DNA of 5,674 nt from Prevotellaceae bacterium (GTDB lineage: Bacteria; Bacteroidota; Bacteroidia; Bacteroidales; UBA932), in NCBI GenBank assembly GCA_031287815.1, contig JAITSM010000125.1:1-5674 (forward strand), given 5' to 3'. Shown piece after piece: positions 1 to 5,582 of the stretch. A program made the position numbers and the translations under genes. The notes below the pieces were generated by a model. It had not been told where the DNA came from, did no database searches, and saw only the letters and a program-made list of their open reading frames with translations. The stretch's first letter is position 1. The number at the start of each line of letters is the position of its first letter.

Positions 1-79
1 TCCTGGAGGCTAATAAATACGTAAGTCCTACGTAAAAAACGCAAAAAATATGTTACTGGAAATGAGAAACGAAGGAGAG

Positions 80-104
80 CGTTTTGACTGAGTAAGTCAA
101 AACG
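80..104. repeat. Perfect hairpin, 10-bp stem and 5-nt loop
   Basis: CGTTTTGACT (80-89) pairs perfectly with AGTCAAAACG (95-104) across the loop GAGTA. There is no T-run after either arm, so it is not a standard intrinsic terminator. On the minus strand it would lie just downstream of the candidate start site of the leftward promoter at 116-123, at the very 5' end of that transcript. It could be an mRNA 5' stabilising stem, an operator, or a small REP-like repeat. The sequence alone does not decide between these. Confidence 0.6.
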
Positions 105-115
105 GAGACCGGGTG

Positions 116-123
116 CAAAATTA
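116..123 (-). promoter_or_regulatory. Candidate leftward Bacteroidota -7 box
   Basis: Read on the minus strand the sequence is TAATTTTG, which fits the Bacteroidota sigma-ABfr -7 consensus TAnnTTTG. At the expected 19-21 bp upstream I see only a T-rich stretch and no proper TTTG -33 element, so support is partial. If used, transcription would start around 105-112 and run left out of the window. Its target gene is not visible. Confidence 0.35.
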
Positions 124-211
124 CAAATAATATTTGATATTCAGGAAAAAATAAATAAAAATTTTTGAAATTCTGTTCTTTTTGGCGGAAAAAGGAAGGG
201 GGAAAATAATG

Positions 212-240
212 GTGAAGGGTGAAGAGTGAAGGGTGAAGGG
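212..240. repeat. Heptanucleotide tandem array, left arm (TGAAGGG)
   Basis: Four tandem 7-bp units of the type TGAAGGG (one reads TGAAGAG). The array is the outer left arm of the palindromic block. Its 29 bases match the reverse complement of 532-560 at 25 positions. The unit length resembles the short tandemly repeated heptamers (STRR) described in cyanobacterial genomes. Function unknown. Confidence 0.75.
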
Positions 241-260
241 CGCTGTCGCCGGAAACCTTC

Positions 261-295
261 ATTCTCCATTTTCAATTCTCCATTCTCCATTGAAT
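261..295. repeat. Heptanucleotide tandem array (ATTCTCC)
   Basis: Five tandem 7-bp units: three exact ATTCTCC, one ATTTTCA, and a last unit ATTGAAT. The array lies between the left heptamer arm and the first REP-like hairpin and has no counterpart on the right side of the palindromic block. The decamer CATTCTCCAT occurs at 260-269 and 281-290. Its reverse complement recurs at 5164-5173, at the 3' end of parC. Confidence 0.75.
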
Positions 296-360
296 AAGCC
301 CGTAGGGCTTGAATTTTCATAACCCCATGCAAGTGGAGCGGAGCGTAACGCAGCATGGGG
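296..360 (+). repeat. REP-like palindromic element, copy 1
   Basis: Three parts can be seen. First comes a small hairpin, AAGCCC (296-301), GTA, GGGCTT (305-310). Then comes a single-stranded linker, GAATTTTCATAACC (311-324). Last is a second hairpin with stem CCCCATGC (323-330) and GCATGGGG (353-360), overlapping the linker by two bases. The same order occurs in reverse orientation at 453-506. Linker and loop sequence are conserved between copies, while stem bases differ in a paired way (CCCCATGC/GCATGGGG versus CCGCAGGC/GCCTGCGG). Such compensated change is what a selected hairpin would show. I infer a dispersed REP/BIME-type repeat. No RAYT transposase gene is in the window. Confidence 0.7.
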
Positions 361-380
361 GCTACATGGCACTTCCTGCT

Positions 381-433
381 TTTCGCGCGGAGCACCGGCT
401 TTCCGCTATGCACGGACAGTGCGCCGCGCGAAA
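381..433. repeat. Central GC-rich hairpin of the palindromic block
   Basis: TTTCGCGCGGAGCAC (381-395) and GTGCGCCGCGCGAAA (419-433) are inverted repeats matching at 14 of 15 positions, separated by 23 bases. They form the centre of the inverted pair of REP-like elements. As RNA or extruded DNA this would be a stable stem. No coding content is recognisable. Confidence 0.7.
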
Positions 434-452
434 GGCGCAGGCGTTCTTCGTT

Positions 453-506
453 CCGCAGGCTGCGCTGCGCTTGCCTGCGGTTATGAAAATCCGGCGTTTC
501 ACGCCG
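453..506 (-). repeat. REP-like palindromic element, copy 2 (inverted)
   Basis: This is the inverted partner of the element at 296-360. It has a hairpin with stem CCGCAGGC (453-460) and GCCTGCGG (473-480), then the linker GGTTATGAAAATCC (479-492), which is the reverse complement of the copy 1 linker except for one base. It ends with a hairpin CGGCGT (492-497), TTC, ACGCCG (501-506). The loop of the large hairpin is shorter than in copy 1. The outer hairpin has wholly different bases from copy 1 but keeps the same 6-bp stem and 3-nt loop geometry. Confidence 0.7.
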
Positions 507-513
507 CGCGCCG

Positions 514-560
514 TTGACCGTTTACTGCTCACTCTTCACCCTTCACTTCTCACCCCTCAC
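514..560. repeat. Heptanucleotide tandem array, right arm
   Basis: In 7-bp steps this tract reads TTGACCG, then TTTACTG, then five more units (the last one partial) that drift towards CTCACCC and TTCACCC. The last 29 bases are the inverted partner of the array at 212-240. The first two units closely match the first two units, in reverse orientation, of the array after parC (5225-5259), which begins TTGACCG then CCTACTG. The shared leading unit suggests a common repeat family rather than chance low complexity. Confidence 0.7.
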
Positions 561-610
561 AAAAAACAAATTGTTCAAAACTTCTCCATAAAAGGCGAAG
601 GTATTTTTTG

Positions 611-618
611 TATCTTTG
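611..618 (+). promoter_or_regulatory. Probable parE promoter, -7 box
   Basis: TATCTTTG matches the Bacteroidota -7 consensus TAnnTTTG and lies 24 bp before the parE ATG, implying a leader of about 20 nt. I cannot find a TTTG -33 element 19-21 bp upstream. The nearest TTG (571-573) is too far away. It probably drives parE and parC together. Confidence 0.55.
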
Positions 619-641
619 CCCATTCTTTTTACAATGCTGTT

Positions 642-2510
642 ATGGATGCTGTAAATGCTATTTATTTAGATGATAATGTAATTACACTGGACTGGAATGA
701 GCATATCCGGCGACGGCCGGGCATGTATATCGGCAAACTGGGCGACGGCAGTTCGCCCGACGACGGCATCTATATCCTCCTGAAAGAAGTGCTCGACAAT
801 TCTATCGACGAATACGCTATGGGCTTCGGCAAACAGATTGAAGTAAGGATCGACGAAGCGCAGGTAACTGTGCGCGACTACGGGCGCGGCGTCCCGCTGA
901 CAAAGGTGGTGGCGGTATCCAGCATTATGAACACCGGCGCAAAGTATGACAACAAAGCCTTTAAAAAATCGGTAGGGCTGAATGGCGTGGGGATTAAAGC
1001 GGTGAACGCCCTGTCGTCATCGTTTGAAATTGTTTCGTTCCGCGAGGGAAAATCCAGTGAAGCCGCCTTCTCGCAGGGCAACCTGTTGAAAGAACAGCAA
1101 AGCGACAGCAAAGAAAAAAACGGTACGCTGGTTACCTTTACAGCCGACGAAGAAGTGTTCGGGCATTATGCGTTCAACATGGAGTTCGTGGAACAGATGG
1201 TGCGGCACTACACCTACCTGAACGCCGGGTTGCAAATTATCCTGAATGGCGAAACGTATGTTTCCAAAAACGGTTTGCTGGATCTGCTGAACGAAGACAT
1301 GGGCGAAGCGCCGCTCTACCCACCCATACATTTGCAGGGTACGGATATTGAAATGGTCATTACGCACGGCCATGAATACGGCGAATCTATCGCATCGTTT
1401 GTGAACGGGCAAAATACCACGCAGGGCGGCACCCACTTGTCGGCGTTTCGCGAAGCGGTTTCCAAGACGATTAAAGAATTTTATAAAAAAGACTTCGACC
1501 CGGCGGATGTGCGCCATTCCATGGTGGCAGCGATAAGCATCAAAGTGGAAGAGCCGGTATTCGAGTCGCAGACGAAAACGAAATTAGGCTCTAAAGACAT
1601 GGCTCCGGGCGGGCTGTCGGTACGCAACTTCATCGGCGATTTCCTCAAAGAAAAATTGGATAACTACCTGCACAAGCATCCAGAAACCGCCGATATCCTG
1701 TTGAAGAAAATCCTGGAATCGGAAAAGGAACGCAAGGCGATTTCCGGCATCCAGAAACTGGCGCGCGAACGGGCAAAGAAGTCGAACCTGCACAACAAAA
1801 AACTGCGCGATTGCCGCATTCACTATAACGACAAACACGAGGTGGCGGAAGCAAGCACTTTGTTTATTACCGAAGGCGACTCGGCGAGCGGCTCCATCAC
1901 CAAAAGCCGTGATGTGAATACGCAAGCGGTATTCAGCCTGAAAGGGAAGCCGCTGAACACTTTCGGCATGACGAAAAAAGTAGTGTACGAAAACGAAGAA
2001 TTTAACCTCCTGCAAGCGGCGCTTAACATTGAAGACGATATTGAAAACCTGCGCTACAGCAAGGTCGTCATTGCTACCGATGCCGATGTGGACGGCATGC
2101 ATATCCGGCTGCTGTTGATTACGTTTTTCCTGCAATTTTTCCCCGACATTATCCGGCAGGGGCACTTGTACATTCTACAGACGCCGTTGTTCCGCGTACG
2201 CAACAAGAAAGAGACATTTTATTGCTATACGCCCGAAGAACGCGAAAAGGCCATCCGCAAACTTGGGAAACATCCTGAAATAACCCGGTTCAAAGGGTTG
2301 GGGGAAATATCGCCGACAGAATTTGCAGAGTTCATCGGCGAAACCATGCGTCTCGACCGCGTGCGCCTGAGCAAAGACGACAATATTCACGACCTGCTGG
2401 AATTTTACATGGGCAAAAATACCCCCGATCGGCAAGGCTTTATTATCGACAACCTGCGCATAGAAGAAGGGTTGGAAGAAGTGGAGGAAGGAGAATTGGA
2501 AACCAAGTAA
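642..2510 (+). CDS. parE: DNA topoisomerase IV subunit B (ParE), Bacteroidota type
   Basis: Encodes 622 residues, the ATPase and Toprim subunit of cytoplasmic topoisomerase IV, which with ParC unlinks and relaxes DNA using ATP. The GHKL ATPase motifs are visible: EVLDNSIDE with catalytic E49 and Mg-binding N53, DYGRGVP with D79, and the lid GLNGVGIKAV (112-121). The transducer carries QTKTKLG (310-316), whose K312 should contact the ATP gamma-phosphate. The Toprim domain has EGDSASGS with E411, DADVD with D480, D482 and D484 for metal binding, and RFKGLGE (549-555). There is no long Toprim insertion of the Proteobacterial GyrB kind. EGDSASG replaces the usual EGDSAGG, and together with FSLKGKPLN it favours ParE over GyrB. 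The ATG at 642 was chosen because homology begins just after it and a -7 box lies 24 bp upstream. The open frame back to 309 only translates repeats. No clear ribosome-binding site is seen, as is usual in this phylum. Likely co-transcribed with parC. Confidence 0.95.
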   Translation: MDAVNAIYLDDNVITLDWNEHIRRRPGMYIGKLGDGSSPDDGIYILLKEVLDNSIDEYAMGFGKQIEVRIDEAQVTVRDYGRGVPLTKVVAVSSIMNTGAKYDNKAFKKSVGLNGVGIKAVNALSSSFEIVSFREGKSSEAAFSQGNLLKEQQSDSKEKNGTLVTFTADEEVFGHYAFNMEFVEQMVRHYTYLNAGLQIILNGETYVSKNGLLDLLNEDMGEAPLYPPIHLQGTDIEMVITHGHEYGESIASFVNGQNTTQGGTHLSAFREAVSKTIKEFYKKDFDPADVRHSMVAAISIKVEEPVFESQTKTKLGSKDMAPGGLSVRNFIGDFLKEKLDNYLHKHPETADILLKKILESEKERKAISGIQKLARERAKKSNLHNKKLRDCRIHYNDKHEVAEASTLFITEGDSASGSITKSRDVNTQAVFSLKGKPLNTFGMTKKVVYENEEFNLLQAALNIEDDIENLRYSKVVIATDADVDGMHIRLLLITFFLQFFPDIIRQGHLYILQTPLFRVRNKKETFYCYTPEEREKAIRKLGKHPEITRFKGLGEISPTEFAEFIGETMRLDRVRLSKDDNIHDLLEFYMGKNTPDRQGFIIDNLRIEEGLEEVEEGELETK

Positions 2511-2564
2511 AGACGCTTTACAGCCAATCCCTGTAACCCCTAAACAGATTTATAAAATTATACC

Positions 2565-5201
2565 ATGTCAAGCGAAGATATCGAATTAGAAGAAGAACTA
2601 ACAACCAGCGAGAGCGCCGGCGACAGCCGCTATGCCAAGCTCATCAACGAAGGCGAGAAGAAGTACAAGCTGCCCGGTATGTACAAGGACTGGTTTCTGG
2701 ATTACGCCTCCTATGTCATCCTGGAACGCGCCGTGCCGCATATCGACGACGGACTGAAACCGGTGCAGCGGCGCATCCTGCATGCCATGAAACGTATCGA
2801 CGACGGACGTTATAATAAGGTAGCAAATATCATCGGGCATACGATGCAGTACCACCCACACGGCGATGCGTCTATCGGCGATGCGCTGGTGCAGCTGGGG
2901 CAAAAAGACCTGCTGGTCGATACGCAGGGAAACTGGGGCAACATCCTCACCGGCGACAGCGCCGCCGCACCGCGTTATATCGAAGCCCGCCTGACCGCCT
3001 TTGCCAGTGAAGTCGTGTTTAATCCGAAAACAACGGAATGGATGGATTCTTACGACGGACGCAACCGCGAACCGGTAACCCTGCCGGTAAAGTTCCCGCT
3101 GCTGCTGGCGCAGGGCGTGGAAGGCATCGCTGTGGGGCTGGCGTCGAAAATCCTTCCGCACAATTTCAACGAACTCATCGACGCTGCCATTGCCCACCTG
3201 AAAGGAAAAAGCTTTGAACTGTTCCCCGACTTCCCCACCGGCGGGCTGGCCGATTGTACGCGCTACAACGACGGATTGCGCGGCGGCGCAGTCAAAGTAC
3301 GCGCACGCATTAACAAAGTGGATAAGAAAACGGTGGTCATTACCGATATTCCGTACGGAAAAACGACCTCCTCCATCATCGAGTCCATACTCAAAGCCAA
3401 CGACAAGGGGAAAATAAAAATCCGCAAGGTGGACGACAATACATCGCAGAATGTGGAAATCGTCGTGCACCTGTACAACGACGTGTCGCCTGACAAAACC
3501 ATTGACGCGCTCTATGCGTTTACCGACTGCGAAGTATCCATTTCCCCGAATGCGTGCGTCATCGAGGACGACAAACCGCGTTTCATCGGCGTGAAAGCCA
3601 TTTTGCAGCACAATGCGGAGCACACCAAAAACCTCCTACAGCAGGAACTGCAAATCCGGCTGGCGGAACTGCACGAGGACTGGCATTACTCGTCGCTGGA
3701 GAAAATATTCTTTGAAGAACGTATTTACCGCGAACTGGAAAGCAATGCCAAATCGTGGGAAGCGCAGCTGGCGGCGGTGGAACAGGCGTTGAAACCTTTT
3801 GAAAAGAAATTGCGAAACCCCATTACTTCCGAACACGTGGCGTGGCTGGTGGAAAAACCGGTGCGCAAGATTTCCAAATTCGACCTCAAGGCGGCGGATG
3901 AACGTATTAAACATATTGAAGCGGAGATGGGGGAGGTGGAGAATAACCTCTCCAATCTGGTAGATTATACGGTAAATTATTTCCGCCAGCTAAAAAAGAA
4001 ATACGGGAAAAACTTTGAGCGCAAAACCGCATTGCGCAGCTTTGAAACCATTGAAGCCACGCAGGTGGTAGTGGCCAATGCCAAACTGTATGTGAACCGT
4101 GCGGAAGGCTTTGTGGGCATGGATTTGAAACGCGACGACAATGCCGAATACGTGAGCGACTGCTCCGATATTGACGAAATCATCGTGTTCCTGCGCAACG
4201 GAAAATACATAATCACCAAAGTGCAGGAAAAGGCATTTGTGGGCAAAGACATTATCCACATGGCGGTGTTCAAGCGCAACGACGAACGTACGATTTACAA
4301 CGCGGCTTACCGTGACGGCAAAAGCGGACAAATCTTTGTGAAACGCTTTTTTGTGTCGGGCATCACGCGCGACAAGGAATATGACGTAACGCAAGGCAAA
4401 GAAGGCTCGCAGGTATTGTGGCTTACCGCCAACCCTAACGGGGAAGCCGAAGTGCTGAAGGTTTACCTGAAGCCACGCCCGAAACTGAAGAAGCTGATTT
4501 TTGAATTTGACTTCGGGTCGTTGGCCATCAAAGGCCGCGCATCAATGGGAAACCTGCTGGCGCGCTACCCTGTCCACAAAATAGTGCTGAAAGAAAAAGG
4601 AGAATCCACATTGGGCGGCCAGCAAATCTGGTTCGACGCCGACATACAACGCCTCAATACCGACCGGCGCGGCCTGTTGCTTGGCGAGTTCCACAACGGT
4701 GAACGGATTCTGGCCATCACCAAAAAAGGAACTTATTACACCACCAACTACGATTTAAGCAACCGTTACGACGGCGAATTATTACGCATAGAAAAATTCG
4801 ACAGCAATAAAATATTCTCCATAAGCTACTACGAAGCGGAACAAAAAGCATTTTACCTCAAACGTTTTACCCTCGAGCCGGGCGACGCCGTGCCGCAATC
4901 GTTAGTGGGCGAGCATCCCGATTCTTACCTTGTAGAACTTTCGGAAGACCGCTTCCCGCAGGCGCAGCTGACCTTTAAAGGCAAGCAGGCGCATCGCCCG
5001 CCGGAAACCATCGACGTGGACGGATTTATCGGCGTAAAGAGCTTCCGCGCCAAAGGTAAACGCGCCACCGCATACGACGTAAAAACAATCCAGTTCATCG
5101 AGCCGCTGCAAAAAGCCGTACCGGAACCACCCGCAGACGGGGTGCAGTTGGCAGTTTTTTTAGATGGAGAATGTGCTAATGTGACTAATTTACTAATGTG
5201 A
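2565..5201 (+). CDS. parC: DNA topoisomerase IV subunit A (ParC), Bacteroidota type
   Basis: Encodes 878 residues, the DNA-cleaving subunit that pairs with ParE as an A2B2 enzyme. The N-terminal 35 residues are acidic and variable. The winged-helix domain starts near YKDWFLDYASYVI (40-52), with DGLKPVQRRIL (62-72) and the quinolone-determining segment HPHGDASIGD (97-106). The active-site pair is R137-Y138 in AAAPRYIEARL, where Y138 forms the 5'-phosphotyrosyl link. Tower and coiled-coil segments lie at about 200-490. The C-terminal beta-pinwheel spans about 500-845, with a degenerate GyrA-box-like KGRASMGN (656-663), which argues for ParC rather than gyrase A. The gene starts 54 bp after parE with no promoter or terminator between, so an operon is likely. 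The last 13 residues (866-878) are encoded by tandem-repeat sequence after a 7-T run at 5155-5161. With one T fewer, the protein would end at GVQLAVF. The native C-terminus is therefore in doubt. Confidence 0.93.
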   Translation: MSSEDIELEEELTTSESAGDSRYAKLINEGEKKYKLPGMYKDWFLDYASYVILERAVPHIDDGLKPVQRRILHAMKRIDDGRYNKVANIIGHTMQYHPHGDASIGDALVQLGQKDLLVDTQGNWGNILTGDSAAAPRYIEARLTAFASEVVFNPKTTEWMDSYDGRNREPVTLPVKFPLLLAQGVEGIAVGLASKILPHNFNELIDAAIAHLKGKSFELFPDFPTGGLADCTRYNDGLRGGAVKVRARINKVDKKTVVITDIPYGKTTSSIIESILKANDKGKIKIRKVDDNTSQNVEIVVHLYNDVSPDKTIDALYAFTDCEVSISPNACVIEDDKPRFIGVKAILQHNAEHTKNLLQQELQIRLAELHEDWHYSSLEKIFFEERIYRELESNAKSWEAQLAAVEQALKPFEKKLRNPITSEHVAWLVEKPVRKISKFDLKAADERIKHIEAEMGEVENNLSNLVDYTVNYFRQLKKKYGKNFERKTALRSFETIEATQVVVANAKLYVNRAEGFVGMDLKRDDNAEYVSDCSDIDEIIVFLRNGKYIITKVQEKAFVGKDIIHMAVFKRNDERTIYNAAYRDGKSGQIFVKRFFVSGITRDKEYDVTQGKEGSQVLWLTANPNGEAEVLKVYLKPRPKLKKLIFEFDFGSLAIKGRASMGNLLARYPVHKIVLKEKGESTLGGQQIWFDADIQRLNTDRRGLLLGEFHNGERILAITKKGTYYTTNYDLSNRYDGELLRIEKFDSNKIFSISYYEAEQKAFYLKRFTLEPGDAVPQSLVGEHPDSYLVELSEDRFPQAQLTFKGKQAHRPPETIDVDGFIGVKSFRAKGKRATAYDVKTIQFIEPLQKAVPEPPADGVQLAVFLDGECANVTNLLM

Positions 5202-5210
5202 CTAATTGGG
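5170..5210. repeat. Tandem 8/9-bp repeat across the parC stop codon
   Basis: Units alternate as AATGTGCT, AATGTGACT, AATTTACT, AATGTGACT and a partial AATTGGG. Viewed another way, the 15-mer CTAATGTGACTAATT occurs at 5176-5190 and 5193-5207 with a 17-bp period. The parC stop TGA (5199-5201) lies inside the second copy. The residues it encodes (about CANVTNLLM) have no resemblance to a topoisomerase domain. This looks like intergenic repeat sequence that has become coding. Confidence 0.75.
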
Positions 5211-5224
5211 CTGGCGCCGGGGTT

Positions 5225-5259
5225 CAGTAAGCAGTTTTCAGTAGGCAGTAGGCGGTCAA
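5225..5259. repeat. Heptanucleotide tandem array after parC (CAGTAGG)
   Basis: Five 7-bp units: CAGTAAG, then a CAGTTTT variant, two exact CAGTAGG, and a last CGGTCAA. On the minus strand it begins TTGACCG then CCTACTG, matching the first units of the plus-strand array at 514-560 (TTGACCG then TTTACTG) in the same phase. The two arrays therefore belong to one repeat family, in opposite orientation on either side of the parE-parC operon. Confidence 0.75.
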
Positions 5260-5293
5260 TAGATACACATACCTCATACTTCAAAAATAATAT

Positions 5294-5324
5294 TTTGCAG
5301 ATAGGTAAATCTTTCTTACCTTTG
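5294..5324 (+). promoter_or_regulatory. Strong Bacteroidota-type promoter, rightward
   Basis: TTTG (5294-5297, -33 element) is followed after exactly 19 bp by TACCTTTG (5317-5324, -7 element), matching the phylum consensus TTTG-N19-21-TAnnTTTG fully. Transcription should start near 5328-5332. A 6-bp inverted repeat, AGGTAA (5303-5308) and TTACCT (5316-5321), lies in the spacer and overlaps the -7 box, which could be an operator. No intact gene follows before the IS30 end. Confidence 0.65.
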
Positions 5325-5379
5325 CATCCGGTTAGTAATGAATTCAAAAAAAATATCGTGAACGATTATCTTTATAACT

Positions 5380-5410
5380 CCCCGTTGACCGGTACAGCCC
5401 CGTTGATCGG
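5380..5410. repeat. Direct repeat of 13 bp with 18-bp period
   Basis: CCCCGTTGACCGG (5380-5392) and CCCCGTTGATCGG (5398-5410) differ at one base. The core CCGTTGACCG also occurs at 511-520, at the start of the right heptamer arm. It is either part of the local repeat family or a small tandem duplication. No function is suggested. Confidence 0.45.
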
Positions 5411-5486
5411 GAAAAATGCCCCCCTTCTGAAACCGTTGCGAGAGCACACACACTTACCACCGAGACCCACCCGCCCACTTCTCTAA

Positions 5487-5516
5487 AACCGCAAAAAACA
5501 CAAAGGAACGTAAAAA
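5487..5516. repeat. Three degenerate 10-bp units (AACnnAAAnn)
   Basis: Three successive decamers begin AAC and share an A-rich centre (for example AACCGCAAAA and AACACAAAGG). This resembles the degenerate CACAAAG-type tandem repeats common between genes in several bacterial phyla. Similarity is modest and could be chance in A-rich sequence. Confidence 0.35.
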
Positions 5517-5556
5517 TTCCGAACTTTCCAATACCGCTCATAAATATTTCATCCTG

Positions 5557-5582
5557 CGTAGATTCAAGAATCAAATGCAACC
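5557..5582. repeat. IS30-type terminal inverted repeat (one end)
   Basis: GTAGATTCAA at 5558-5567 and GCAAC at 5577-5581 fit the IS30-family terminus. The first one or two bases (CG in place of TG at 5557-5558) are uncertain, so the boundary may be off by one or two. It also contains the small palindrome GATTC-AA-GAATC (5561-5572). Confidence 0.6.

Larger units (their letters stand above)
1..641. other. Non-coding, repeat-rich region upstream of parE
   Basis: No convincing protein gene lies here. Short reading frames on both strands consist of repeat sequence and have no recognisable domains. Positions 1-79 are AT-rich and hold only two TACGTA hexamers (18-23 and 29-34) five bases apart. Positions 80-104 form a perfect hairpin. 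A candidate leftward -7 box lies at 116-123, followed by plain AT-rich sequence to 211. Positions 212-560 are a composite inverted-repeat block made of heptamer arrays and REP-like hairpins, listed separately. Positions 561-641 contain the presumed parE promoter and a short leader. The reading frame of parE stays open back to 309, but that extension translates the repeat block and is not considered coding. Confidence 0.8.
5202..5556. other. Non-coding region between parC and the IS30 end
   Basis: No intact gene is supported. It holds the tail of the repeat at the parC stop, a heptamer array (5225-5259), a strong promoter-like pair (5294-5324), an ATG at 5338 whose frame closes after seven codons (MNSKKIS), a direct repeat with an 18-bp period (5380-5410) and three degenerate 10-bp units (5487-5516). 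I see no clear intrinsic terminator for parC. A frame reading rightwards up to the stop at 5486 is proline-rich near its end, with no recognisable domain. It could be the remnant of a small gene, discussed in the findings. Confidence 0.6.

Noticed and set aside
18..40. Two TACGTA hexamers followed by six As, as a terminator
   Set aside because: The stem would be only 6 bp and AT-rich, and on neither strand does it combine with a proper T-run after a stable stem and a known upstream gene.
212..560. CRISPR array
   Set aside because: The repeats are contiguous 7-bp units and inverted hairpins without regular unique spacers, and no cas gene is present.
634..654. A six-codon ORF (ATG at 634) overlapping the parE start, as a possible leader peptide
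   Set aside because: It is very short, its residues (MLLWML) show no attenuator logic, and it is probably a chance ATG near the true start.
1584..2165. A 193-codon open frame on the minus strand
   Set aside because: It is antisense to the transducer and Toprim region of parE, whose motifs are intact on the plus strand; it shows no domain signal of its own.
2598..3623. A 341-codon open frame on the minus strand
   Set aside because: It lies wholly antisense to parC, and its translation has no recognisable domain. It is a by-product of the codon pattern of the real gene.
5128..5161. CACCC/GGGTG hairpin before the 7-T run, as an intrinsic terminator
   Set aside because: The stem is only 5 bp and ends about 10 bases before the T-run, and it lies inside the parC coding frame.
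5344..5580. A 78-codon minus-strand frame crossing the IS30 boundary
   Set aside because: It overlaps the transposase tail in another frame and crosses the predicted insertion junction. Its low-complexity composition reflects the repeats.
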